From Verrucomicrobiota bacterium (GTDB taxonomy: Bacteria > Verrucomicrobiota > Verrucomicrobiia > Chthoniobacterales > Chthoniobacteraceae): a stretch of DNA of 64,000 bases. Positions 47,624 to 57,059 of this stretch are shown here, in pieces. The notes beneath the pieces are model-generated. The model was not told where the DNA came from. It saw only the letters and a program-made list of their open reading frames with translations, and ran no database searches. The translations under genes were made by a program, and so were the position numbers. The DNA lies in NCBI GenBank assembly GCA_003402745.1, contig QQND01000002.1, positions 1-64,000 on the forward strand, written 5' to 3'. The stretch's first letter is position 1, and every line of letters starts with the position of its first letter.

Positions 47624-50600
47624 ATGGAAAACGGTTTTGAACTCAGCTTGCAATGCGGCGGAACGAGCGATGCGTTCACCTTCGAAGGCGGATCACTAAT
47701 GATCGGCAGGGACCCGTCCTGCGAGGTGGTCATTGATGCGGAGGGGGTGGAATTACATCATGCGTCTCTCATGCTGGAGGGAACCAAGATTCAGGTGGAG
47801 GATCTCACGGGAGGTCATAAGACGTTCGTGAACGGGTATGATATCAGTGGGCGGGTGGAAGTGGAGTGTCCGGCGACGGTACAAATGGGGCCAGCGGTGT
47901 TGCGGGTGAAGGTCGTGGAGGCAGCACCTGACGCCCATAAGGCGGAAAGTGGCAGGATGATTTTTACAATGTGTGCGTCGCCGGGGGGGGCCCAGGCGGA
48001 GGCGGCCGAGCCCACTGAGGAAATGCTTCTTGGGATGGGGCCGCGCAGCGCAAGCGTGCAGGTCCGGTACGCTTTGGGGAAAGAAATTGCGCGCGGGGGG
48101 ATGGGCCGCATTTACACGGGGGAAGACCCTCAATTAAAGCGGGTGGTTGCGGTCAAGGTTTCGAATGTGTCGAGCGGGGGAGATCCGCGGTTTGCGCGTG
48201 AGGCCGAGGTGCTTGGGAATTTGCCGCATCCGAACATTATTCCGATTCACGCGATGGGGGAGGATGAGGATGGGTTTCCTTTTTACAGCATGAAGCTGGT
48301 GAAGGGACAGACGCTGAAGGATGTGATCCGGCATTTGCGCGATGGAGATGCGGGGGCGAAGAAGACCTACACGCGGGTGCGGCTTTTGACCGTGTTTCGG
48401 AAGATCTGTGATGCCATGGCCTTTGCCCATTCAAAGGGTATTTTGCATCGGGATTTAAAGCCTGAGAACGTTATGGTGGGAGAGTTTGGCGAGGTGTTGG
48501 TGATGGACTGGGGGTTGGCGAAGAAAATGGGTGAGAAGGATCCGTTGGCCGCTGATGGGGCGGCAGTCGCGGTGCCCGCGAGTGGGGCTTCGGAGGACTT
48601 TGGTTTGACGCTGGATGGGCAGGTGGTAGGGACTCCCCAATACATGTCCCCGGAGCAGGCGGAAGGACGGCTTATTGAAATCGACGAGCGTGCGGACATC
48701 TACTCTATGGGCGCAATTTTGTATTCAATATTGACCCTGCGTCCACCGGTCGAGGCAGACACTCTGGACGAGCTTCTGAGCAAGGTGAAATCCGGACAAA
48801 TCACCTCGATGACCACAAAGCGGAGTTGGGTGGAGTCTGGGAAGAAGTTACCGGGGAAGCCTCAAGAGATGGGGGCGGAGGTGCCGGAGGCGCTGCGAGC
48901 GGTGACGCGCAAGGCGATGTCTCTGGAGAAGGAGAAGCGATACCAGACGGTGGAGGAGTTTGCTGCCGATATTGACGCTTATCTGAGCGGCCGCGCCACG
49001 CAAGCGGAGCACGCGGGAGCGCTGCGCCAGCTTGTGTTGTTGATGCAAAGGCACAAGTCGGTAACGGCGCTGCTGGTTTTGATCTTGATAGGGGCGGCGG
49101 CTTTTACCGTGCAGTTGATAGCGAGCGAGCGTGTGGCATCGGAAAACGCGTACATTGCCGAGGAGAACGCAAAAAAGGCAGCGAAGGAGCGAGAGAATGC
49201 GCGGGGCAAGGCAGCTGAAGCGAACCTGGCGTTGGTGGAGGCGGCCGAGCGGGATTTGGATGGTGAGGAAATGCAGCGCCGACTTGCGGAGGTGCCCAAG
49301 GATTTGCGGGACCAGAAGTGGGAGTATCTGAACGCGAAATTAGAGTCCGCAGAGGTGAGCGCAGAGGCAAAGGACAATTCGCATTGGACGGCCATGGTAC
49401 AGCATCCACAGAAGCCGGGTGTGCTAGTGACCCTGCAAGCCAACGGGTGGGTGCGGACCTTGGATTTGAAAAAGCAGGGGGGCGGGATAGAGGATCTTTG
49501 CAGGGTCGATACGACGAATTTAAACGACGTTTTGGCGTTGTCCCGGGACGGTTCGAAGGCAGCGGTGTTGCGGCACCAAAAAGATAAGGGAGTGGTGAAG
49601 GCGTCCTTGATAGAGGTCGTACAACTCGCTGGAGGGAAGAAAATTGCAGAGCTCAAATTGCCGCCGGTGAGGGTAATGCAGTTAACCTTCAGCGCGGACG
49701 GGGCTTCGCTTTTGTGCGTTTACAAGACGCAGTCTGAGGAAGTGTGGCATGTAGAAATGCGGAATTTTCAAAACGCGGTGCAATGGGAGCGTGCCAACGA
49801 GTTTGGGGTATGGGCAGAAATCAGTGAAAAAGGGGAAGCGGTGCACATGTATTCGGAGCGCACCGGAACAGAGCGCAACGGGATCCTGATTTTGGATGCG
49901 AAAACTGGGGCTTTGCAGCGAACGCTCGCGAGGCCTGGTGTTTGGGGACCGTTTTTAATGAGTGCCAGTGCCCAGTTGAGTTCGACGTTCGTCGCGAAAG
50001 TTGATTGTACGAGTGTTGTGGGTATTCACCCTTCAGGTAGGTTTTTACGTCGCTATGAAACGGCAACTGGGAAGCTGATTTTTGAGAACCGTGTGCAGGG
50101 AGTGAATACAATCGCAGCGCTGCCGGATTCGGGGATTATTGTGACGCTGGGCCAGCGCTCGGACCGGTGTGTGGTGTTGCAGTATTGGCATCAGGATACA
50201 GGGTTGCTTGTGAAGTCGATGCCGTTGCTTGGGAATATGAAGGGCGGTTGGAGGTTGGTGGTGCATCCCAAGACGGGGGACGTGGCGGTGGTCAACGGCA
50301 AAAAGCTGAGAGCTTGGAACTTTCAGCCGTCAAAACCCGTGACTACCTTGATGTCACAATCACGCGGGTTTGATTTCCTTGGGGAGCCTTGGCGGTTGGC
50401 TCGGATTTCTGGAAATGGTTCTGAGTCCGCTGTTGAAATTTTTGACACGCGACTTACTGATTATTTGAAAAAGCCTCTGGCCGTTTTTAAGAGTCCGGAG
50501 TTGAACGCAGGGAAACTAGTCGCGAGCAAGGATGGTGCGGTTGTAGCTGTGAAATCCCATGCAACGGGAAAAGTGCGATTCTATCGGCGTAAAGGAAACA

Positions 50601-51340
50601 CTTATGAAGAGACCTTCAAGGGGAGTCCCCCTTTTATACCGCCGAATTGGGCCTTGAACGCGGATGGTTCGAGGCTTTGGACAGGGGCAGGGGTGTATGA
50701 CACCATTTCGGGGAAGGAGGTGTGTAGAATGAATAGGGAGGGTCTGGATGTGCCGCAGAACGTTTCTGGAGCCTCGGATTGGGTGGATGGAAAAACGATT
50801 GTGGAGATCGTTCTTATAAAGGCGGATTGGGAGGGGGCGCCCGAGGATGCGGTGGAGCGTGCGATGGTCCTCTGGGATGCAGAGACGGGCGCGCGCACGC
50901 TGCGGGTGGATGCACCGGACGCCAACGGGCTGTGCATCTCTCCGGATGGAAGACAAATATGCGAGGCAGGAAACGACATGCGGTTGCGGTTGCGCAATGG
51001 AAAAACTCTTGCGGTTGAGCGGGAGTTTCGGGCGCACGACGCACCTATTTCTGATGTGGAATGGCATCCCAAACTTCCTTTGCTTGTGAGTTCCTCGGAA
51101 GATCTGACGGTGCGTGTTTGGAACCTCAATGATGGCCATCTCGTGGAGGAGTTGCATGGGATTGCGAGCCAAGCCGAGCAGCGGGCTGAACGGGTGGCGT
51201 GGAGTCCAGATGGACGGACACTCGCGGTGGCTGCCGGCGGCAACCAGACCGTGGGTTTTTATGAGATGGCATCCACGAAGCCGAAGCCGCAAGCGGGCGC
51301 TCCCGCGCCTCCCAAGCCCGCGCCGGTGCCTCCCAGGTGA
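47624..51340 (+). CDS. FHA domain - Ser/Thr protein kinase - TM - WD40 protein
   Basis: 1238 aa; FHA LMIGRDPSCEVVID, kinase GKEIARGGMGRIYTGEDPQLKRVVAVKV, HRDLKPENVMVGEFGEVLVMDWGLAKK, GTPQYMSPEQAEG; TM ALLVLILIGAAAFTVQLIA; C-terminal WD repeats. Confidence 0.94.
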   Translation: MENGFELSLQCGGTSDAFTFEGGSLMIGRDPSCEVVIDAEGVELHHASLMLEGTKIQVEDLTGGHKTFVNGYDISGRVEVECPATVQMGPAVLRVKVVEAAPDAHKAESGRMIFTMCASPGGAQAEAAEPTEEMLLGMGPRSASVQVRYALGKEIARGGMGRIYTGEDPQLKRVVAVKVSNVSSGGDPRFAREAEVLGNLPHPNIIPIHAMGEDEDGFPFYSMKLVKGQTLKDVIRHLRDGDAGAKKTYTRVRLLTVFRKICDAMAFAHSKGILHRDLKPENVMVGEFGEVLVMDWGLAKKMGEKDPLAADGAAVAVPASGASEDFGLTLDGQVVGTPQYMSPEQAEGRLIEIDERADIYSMGAILYSILTLRPPVEADTLDELLSKVKSGQITSMTTKRSWVESGKKLPGKPQEMGAEVPEALRAVTRKAMSLEKEKRYQTVEEFAADIDAYLSGRATQAEHAGALRQLVLLMQRHKSVTALLVLILIGAAAFTVQLIASERVASENAYIAEENAKKAAKERENARGKAAEANLALVEAAERDLDGEEMQRRLAEVPKDLRDQKWEYLNAKLESAEVSAEAKDNSHWTAMVQHPQKPGVLVTLQANGWVRTLDLKKQGGGIEDLCRVDTTNLNDVLALSRDGSKAAVLRHQKDKGVVKASLIEVVQLAGGKKIAELKLPPVRVMQLTFSADGASLLCVYKTQSEEVWHVEMRNFQNAVQWERANEFGVWAEISEKGEAVHMYSERTGTERNGILILDAKTGALQRTLARPGVWGPFLMSASAQLSSTFVAKVDCTSVVGIHPSGRFLRRYETATGKLIFENRVQGVNTIAALPDSGIIVTLGQRSDRCVVLQYWHQDTGLLVKSMPLLGNMKGGWRLVVHPKTGDVAVVNGKKLRAWNFQPSKPVTTLMSQSRGFDFLGEPWRLARISGNGSESAVEIFDTRLTDYLKKPLAVFKSPELNAGKLVASKDGAVVAVKSHATGKVRFYRRKGNTYEETFKGSPPFIPPNWALNADGSRLWTGAGVYDTISGKEVCRMNREGLDVPQNVSGASDWVDGKTIVEIVLIKADWEGAPEDAVERAMVLWDAETGARTLRVDAPDANGLCISPDGRQICEAGNDMRLRLRNGKTLAVEREFRAHDAPISDVEWHPKLPLLVSSSEDLTVRVWNLNDGHLVEELHGIASQAEQRAERVAWSPDGRTLAVAAGGNQTVGFYEMASTKPKPQAGAPAPPKPAPVPPR

Positions 51341-51500
51341 ACGTTGCTGTGAGGTTGTTGGGTGGCTTGCAATCGTTGACTTGATTGTCTTCGGAGATGG
51401 ACTATTTCTTGGCCATCTTTTCCGGATCGTTACGTCACGGACTCCTGGCGTGCGGCTAAAGGGGACGTTGCCATTGGACAGCATCCAAAACGCTTACGAC

Positions 51501-52763
51501 CTAGGGTTTGGGAGCAGTTTCAGCGAGATGATTCCGGTTGTTTCTTAAAACGGGTTTCTCTGGGGGTTCCCAGCCTTTCGGTGCCCCCATGATCACGACC
51601 GCTCTGCCCGTGTTATCGTGGATGCGGAGATTGTCGGCGATGACGCCATTCTTGGAGTGGCGCCAGCAGTGGATCGCGTTACCGCCGCTCTTGATCACGT
51701 TTCCAAGAACCTCGTAGCCATCGAGGTTGAAGTTTGGTTCGATGGCGGTGACCGCGGTCTCCATGTAGTTGTGGTTGCATTTCACGTTGCGCAGGAGGCC
51801 CCGGAACGATGGGTGACCTAGCAGAAAGGCGGATCCGTTGGGATTCAGCGTGCGAGTGCGCTGAATGGTGATGTCCTCTGCGTCGAAAGAGGTGCCTGGG
51901 GTCACAGCGCCGCCTGGCAGGAATTTGCCACTGTGTTCGCCGTAGCACATGACCGAGCGGTTGGTGTCGGTCATGGTGATGTCCTCGACGACCACGCCGC
52001 GCACCCGCCCGTGAATGAGGACACAGGCGTTAATGTTCTTCACAAGAAAGCCTGGCTGCACGTTGTGCGTTGCGTTCATGTCGATGGTGCCTTTGCCGGT
52101 GATGCGCACGTTTTCGATGTAGTCGGACTGGCGACCGTGGCCGATTCGGATGCCGTAGGCTTCGGGGCCATCGTAGGTAACAAACCAGCGGCTGCCTTTG
52201 TTGTGCCCAGACTTGTGCGCGAAGCGGATCTTGACGCCGTGGGCAAGCTCCTGCCAATCGCCGGTGATGGGTACGCCCCTGTGTGGGGTTTCTCCAAACT
52301 TGCTTTCCGAGGCGGTGAGGCGCGCGCTGCCCTCGGGGTTTTCCGTATTGTGAAAGACCCCCCAGGCAAACGTGTCTGCGTCTCCATCTGGGGTTTCGGA
52401 GTCCGTAACAATTGAAAAAATAGAGGGACGGCTCAGGTCGAACGCGCCTCCGACCTCCATGTCGTCGAGTTTTTTGCCAGCATCCTGATCGGTGGTGATT
52501 TCGGGGGTGGGCTCGAGCTTGGTTGCTTGGTCAGCGAGCTTGAGTATTGCCCCGTGTTTCAGTTCGATCTCGACGGATTTGTCCACATAAAGAAGGGCAC
52601 GGTTTTTGCCGGGTTGGTGTTCGTGGAGACCGGGCTGGAACACGAGGCGGTCGCCTGAGGCTGCGCGATCGAGGATCTCCTGGGGATTGCTGCCGGGCTG
52701 GATGAGGTGTTCTGCCGCGTGTAGGAGCGGCGCGAAGGCGAGGAGGAGGAGGAGAGTACGCAT
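51501..52763 (-). CDS. Secreted right-handed beta-helix protein
   Basis: 420 aa; signal MRTLLLLLAFAPLLHA; IENVRITGKGTIDMNATHN, VVVEDITMTDTNRSVMCYGEHSG. Confidence 0.8.
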   Translation of the reverse strand: MRTLLLLLAFAPLLHAAEHLIQPGSNPQEILDRAASGDRLVFQPGLHEHQPGKNRALLYVDKSVEIELKHGAILKLADQATKLEPTPEITTDQDAGKKLDDMEVGGAFDLSRPSIFSIVTDSETPDGDADTFAWGVFHNTENPEGSARLTASESKFGETPHRGVPITGDWQELAHGVKIRFAHKSGHNKGSRWFVTYDGPEAYGIRIGHGRQSDYIENVRITGKGTIDMNATHNVQPGFLVKNINACVLIHGRVRGVVVEDITMTDTNRSVMCYGEHSGKFLPGGAVTPGTSFDAEDITIQRTRTLNPNGSAFLLGHPSFRGLLRNVKCNHNYMETAVTAIEPNFNLDGYEVLGNVIKSGGNAIHCWRHSKNGVIADNLRIHDNTGRAVVIMGAPKGWEPPEKPVLRNNRNHLAETAPKP

Positions 52764-52777
52764 GGTTTTGCGAGGCG

Positions 52778-52909
52778 TTAGAGTTGTGAGGCGTTGCGAC
52801 CGGTGATCCAGACGCGAGCCCCTGCGTTGACAAAAGCCGCGGCGATGCTGGAGCCGTAGCTTTGGGAGGCTCTGGCGACGATTGCCGAGAGGGGGGATAG
52901 GTTTGTCAT
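52778..52909 (-). pseudogene. Probable truncated short-chain dehydrogenase N-terminal remnant
   Basis: Reverse strand reads MTNLSPLSAIVARASQSYGSSIAAAFVNAGARVWITGRNASQL then stop; SIAAAFVNAGARVWITGRN resembles the SDR cofactor fold, but the rest of the domain is absent. Confidence 0.45.
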
Positions 52910-53290
52910 TGGAAATCAGAGTTTAAATAAGCAACAGGTAACCTCCCTGCCCAGTTGGGAAGATTCTAAGCGTTTCACTAACGAGGCAGTCCTCCATGGG
53001 AGGGGGGTGTGAACAGTGTACAGCGCACAACCGAGGGCAACCCTTAGAAGACGGTCTGAGTCTGAGTCATCCAAAATCGCAGTGCAAATGCCACATTATA
53101 ATTAACCCGAAGTGCAGATGAAACGCGATTTTTTGGCGTTCCTTGGAGTGAGTTTGGGAATATTTTAGCCAGATTGTCCGGCCGAAAAGGGGGTCGAACT
53201 GAGGAGGAGCAGATGGTGCGCCTCTCTGAGATAGCTTCGGCTGCCGCCGGGGTTGGATGACTTGACATAATCCATGACTAGTCCTAGCCT

Positions 53291-53560
53291 TTGGAGGGAA
53301 TGACTGCCGCACCTTTTGAATCCATTCTTTGTCCACCCAGATTGGTGGAAAAAGTGTTTAAGCAATTAGCGACGATGCTGAGGGTTGCTCTTGGGCAGGA
53401 CGTGAAGTTACCCGCAGAGCGGGCGCTGGTAGTGAAGCTCGGGGTGAGTCGTAATGTGCTGCGGGAGGCCACGAAGCCTTTCGGGCTCCAAGGACTGCTG
53501 GAGAACCGGCAAGGCCGGGGCACACGGGTAGTAGACCGTTTAGCTCGTGCCCTTTTATGA
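53291..53560 (+). CDS. GntR/FadR-type HTH protein lacking an effector domain (truncated or HTH-only)
   Basis: 89 aa; KLPAERALVVKLGVSRNVLREATKPFGLQGLLENRQGRGTRVV then stop; no FCD/UTRA domain; ATGA overlap with the DUF1501 gene. Confidence 0.75.
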   Translation: MEGMTAAPFESILCPPRLVEKVFKQLATMLRVALGQDVKLPAERALVVKLGVSRNVLREATKPFGLQGLLENRQGRGTRVVDRLARALL

Positions 53561-54843
53561 AAGCATCCCCCTCTATGTCTCGTCGCCAACTCCTTCGCGT
53601 GGGAGTGGGCAGTTGCCTGAGCCTTTCGTTAGGGCAGTGCCTTTCATTGCAGGCAGAGTCCGGTTCGGCAGTGCCCATTGCTAAGGCGAAGTCGGTGATT
53701 CATATCTTTTTGCCCGGGGCGCTTGGCCAGCATGAATCGTGGGACCCGAAGCCGGAGGCTGCAGCGGAGTACCGCGGCGAGTTTGGCGCGATTGGTACGA
53801 AGGTGCCCGGGATGCAGCTTTGTGAACTGCTGAGCAAGACGGCGGGGGTGGCGGACAAGCTCACTTTGCTGCGCGGGGTTTGGCACACGGAGTCTGCGCA
53901 TGAGCGCGGGCAAATGACGATGCTAACGGGCTGGCGGCCGAGTCCTGCGGTGATGTATCCGAGCATGGGCAGCATTGTTTCGCATGAGCTGGGGAGTCAC
54001 AAAGATCTGCCGCCCTTTGTGAGCATCCCGTCTACGCCTGCGCAGGCGGGTACGGGGTATTTGAGTCCGACCTTTGGAGCATTCAGCGTTGGCGGCGATC
54101 CGAGCCAAACGGGCTTCACGGTGCAGGATCTTGCGTTGCCCGCGGCTGTAGACAACGCCCGCTTCGACACGCGGCGTTCTTTGAAGGATGTCGTGGACGC
54201 TCACTACGCGCATCTGGCTCGAAGCGGTGCAGTGGAACCGATGGGCAAGTTTTATCAGAACGCCTATTCGATGATTGCATCACCGGCGGCGCGTGAAGCC
54301 TTTAATTTGAAGGCAGAGTCGAGTGCGGTGCGCGAGAGTTACGGGCAGAATTTGGCGGGGCAGGGGCTGTTGATGGCCCGGCGGTTGGTTTCTGCTGGAG
54401 TGCGTTTTGTAACAGTCTCGTATGGTTCTTGGGATCATCACCAGAATTTGAAGAAGGGCGTGATGGACCAGTTGCCGAAGTTTGACCAGGCCTATGCAGC
54501 GCTCATTGCTGACCTTGCAGCGAGCGGGATGCTTGATGAAACGTTGGTTGTGGTGTCGACGGACTTTGGTCGCACTCCAAAGATGAACAGTGCTGGCGGA
54601 CGCGACCATTGGGCAAAGTGTTTCAGCGTGGCGCTAGCGGGCGGCGGAGTGAAGCGTGGCTTTGTGCATGGAGTTTCGGATGCGACAGGCGCGGAGCCGA
54701 TGGAAGGCGCCGTAGCGGCGGAAGATTTGGCCGCCACTATTTTTCATCTTATGGGTATCTCCCCGGAGAAGCGGTTGATGGCCATGGGCACACGTCCGAT
54801 CGCCATTAACGGCGGCAAAGTGGTGCAGGATATCCTCGCTTAG
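53557..54843 (+). CDS. DUF1501-family protein
   Basis: 428 aa; SRRQLLRVG twin-Arg-like start, VIHIFLPGALGQHESWDPKPEA, GSWDHHQN, VVVSTDFGRTPKMNSAGGRDHWAKCFSVALAGGGVKRGFVHGVSD. Confidence 0.93.
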   Translation: MKASPSMSRRQLLRVGVGSCLSLSLGQCLSLQAESGSAVPIAKAKSVIHIFLPGALGQHESWDPKPEAAAEYRGEFGAIGTKVPGMQLCELLSKTAGVADKLTLLRGVWHTESAHERGQMTMLTGWRPSPAVMYPSMGSIVSHELGSHKDLPPFVSIPSTPAQAGTGYLSPTFGAFSVGGDPSQTGFTVQDLALPAAVDNARFDTRRSLKDVVDAHYAHLARSGAVEPMGKFYQNAYSMIASPAAREAFNLKAESSAVRESYGQNLAGQGLLMARRLVSAGVRFVTVSYGSWDHHQNLKKGVMDQLPKFDQAYAALIADLAASGMLDETLVVVSTDFGRTPKMNSAGGRDHWAKCFSVALAGGGVKRGFVHGVSDATGAEPMEGAVAAEDLAATIFHLMGISPEKRLMAMGTRPIAINGGKVVQDILA

Positions 54844-54863
54844 CGCCCAAGATTCGGATCTTC

Positions 54864-57050
54864 ATGAAGGGTTGCTTCCAAACTCTGAGCGTTTTGGCCG
54901 CGCTGGTTGCGATCACGCCCTCGCACAGCGCGGAGACAGGCTCACCTATTTTTCTGGGCATTGAACCCCCGTGCGCGCAGGCGGGCACGCGCCAAGAGGT
55001 AGTGCTCCGTGGCGTGCGATTCAGCGATATCGAGGAGGTGATGTGTCGCGACGCCGGAGTACGGGTCCATAGGATCGGGGAAAGGAAAATCATCCCCGCT
55101 TCCGCCAAGACACCCGAAAAGGACGAGGTTTCCGTGGAATTGGAGTTTGCGGCCGATTTACCCTTTGGAAATGTGGCGCTCCATGTACGCACGCGGACTG
55201 GCATTTCCAATCCGCGTACGCTGCATCTCAACCGACTGCCGATTGTTGCGGAGACCGCGGCCACGGCAAAGCGCGAGACCGCGCAGCTTATTCCGATGGA
55301 CCGAACAGTCTGGGGGCACATCATTGGCTCTGAGACTGACTGGTATGCGGTGGATCTGGCACAGGGGCAGCGGTGTAGTTTGGAGGTGCTGGCGTATCGC
55401 ATTTCTCCCACGGATCTGGATGCCATGCTCCAAGTGTGGGCGCCGGACGGGAGCCTGTTGTACGAAAAAGACACCTCGCAGCTCTACTATCATGACCCTG
55501 CGCTCAGCTTTGAGGCAGGGCAGACCGGGCGTTACACGATCGCCTTGCGTGATGCGCTCAATGGCGCCCACCAAAACGATGCTCGATATGGCATGGGGGG
55601 CGAGTGCCTCTATGTGATGCATGTCGGCGACTATCCGCAGGTTACGAGCGTCTTTCCACTCGGCGGAACGACAGGCCAAGCGCTTGAGGTTGAGATGCAG
55701 GGCGATATCCGCGGCGTGATCCGCCAAACGCTCAAACTGCCCGAACGACAGACGTTCAACTTCTCGCCGCTAGGCCCTAAGAATGGGAACTGCTGGGTTT
55801 TCGACAAACCGGAAACCGTTTTTCCCAAAGATGAAAAGTGTCCTGGCACGGGGCCGGTCTTCGTTATGGCCAGTTCCCAGCCTAGTACGCGCGAGGCGCT
55901 GGCGCATCGGACTCGCGATGCAGCGCAGGTCTTGCGGGAGCCGCCTTTTGCACTGGAGGGGCGGATTGAAAAAACGGAGGAGGAGGACTGGTATCGTTTC
56001 CGTCTTCCCAAAGACAAATCGTGGCGGGTGGACGTCTTTGCCCGCCGTCTGCGTTCCCCGTTGGACTCCAAGCTCACACTTTTCTTTGCCGATAATTCGG
56101 CGACTCCGTTGGAAAATGATGACCGGTCGCGGAACGACATGGACTCTACTCTGATCGTAAAAGGGATGGGCGAGGAAGTTATCGTTCGTATCGTTGACAC
56201 GCGGGGACAAGGAGGAAAGGACTTTGGCTACCGACTGGTGGTGGATGAGGCGTACCCACAGGTCAACTTGACGACGGCTTCCGTGGAAGCGATGACGCTG
56301 CTGCCGCTTTTCAAAACGGGCCACAGCATCAGCGTTCCGCGCGGAGGCCATGGGTTGCTGTTGCTGGAGAAGCAGGGGGACACCACGACACCGCCGGAAC
56401 CTTTGGACATTCGCATCGCTGGGTTGCCTCCTGGCGTGAAGGCGGATGTAGCGAAGCTACCGCTTGCGAGCGGCTATTATCCCGTAGTGCTGAGCGCAGA
56501 GAGCGATGCAGAGTTCTCGGGCAGCTTTGCCAAACCCTCCGGCATGGCTCCTGCCAATGGTGGAACGGAGGTGCCTTTCGAGCAACGCCTTGGCATGGTT
56601 TACAGTCATCCCGCGTACACCGCCTGGCACACGGAGAGATTCTCCTCCGTGCCCGTTGCAGTGGTTGAGAAACTGCCTTACGCCATCAAAGTAGTAGCGA
56701 CTTCACAGGCCGTAGAAGCGGGAAAAAAAGTGGCGCTCACACTCACTGTCACACGCGGTCCAGGTGCACAGGCGCAGCCTTTGACGGCCATGTTTCCGGC
56801 TCTGCCTCCCGGCGCGGTGCACGGCACGATCGAAATACCCGCCGACGCCAGCGAGGCTTCCTTCGATCTTGAGATCCCGGCCACTTGCCCCTCCGGCGAA
56901 TGGCCAATCGCAGTTGTTGTGTGTGACTCGGACGCCGCTCATCTGCGCGACGGCAGCTGGCCGTTCTATCAGTCCACAGTCGTGCAAGGCCACCACTGGA
57001 CCTGTGCCCCGCTGACTTACTTGCGGATTTTGCCCGTTGCAAAGCCGTGA
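54864..57050 (+). CDS. Secreted PPC-domain-containing protein of the DUF1501 operon
   Basis: 728 aa; signal peptide; PPC-like DWYAVDLAQGQRCSLEVLAYRISPTDLDAMLQVWAPDGSLLYEKD and DWYRFRLPKDKSWRVDVFARRLRSPLDSKLTLF. Confidence 0.75.
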   Translation: MKGCFQTLSVLAALVAITPSHSAETGSPIFLGIEPPCAQAGTRQEVVLRGVRFSDIEEVMCRDAGVRVHRIGERKIIPASAKTPEKDEVSVELEFAADLPFGNVALHVRTRTGISNPRTLHLNRLPIVAETAATAKRETAQLIPMDRTVWGHIIGSETDWYAVDLAQGQRCSLEVLAYRISPTDLDAMLQVWAPDGSLLYEKDTSQLYYHDPALSFEAGQTGRYTIALRDALNGAHQNDARYGMGGECLYVMHVGDYPQVTSVFPLGGTTGQALEVEMQGDIRGVIRQTLKLPERQTFNFSPLGPKNGNCWVFDKPETVFPKDEKCPGTGPVFVMASSQPSTREALAHRTRDAAQVLREPPFALEGRIEKTEEEDWYRFRLPKDKSWRVDVFARRLRSPLDSKLTLFFADNSATPLENDDRSRNDMDSTLIVKGMGEEVIVRIVDTRGQGGKDFGYRLVVDEAYPQVNLTTASVEAMTLLPLFKTGHSISVPRGGHGLLLLEKQGDTTTPPEPLDIRIAGLPPGVKADVAKLPLASGYYPVVLSAESDAEFSGSFAKPSGMAPANGGTEVPFEQRLGMVYSHPAYTAWHTERFSSVPVAVVEKLPYAIKVVATSQAVEAGKKVALTLTVTRGPGAQAQPLTAMFPALPPGAVHGTIEIPADASEASFDLEIPATCPSGEWPIAVVVCDSDAAHLRDGSWPFYQSTVVQGHHWTCAPLTYLRILPVAKP

Positions 57051-57059
57051 CCATTTTCT

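Noticed and set aside
50516-51484. 322-aa minus-strand ORF
   Set aside because: Antisense to the WD40 part of the kinase gene.
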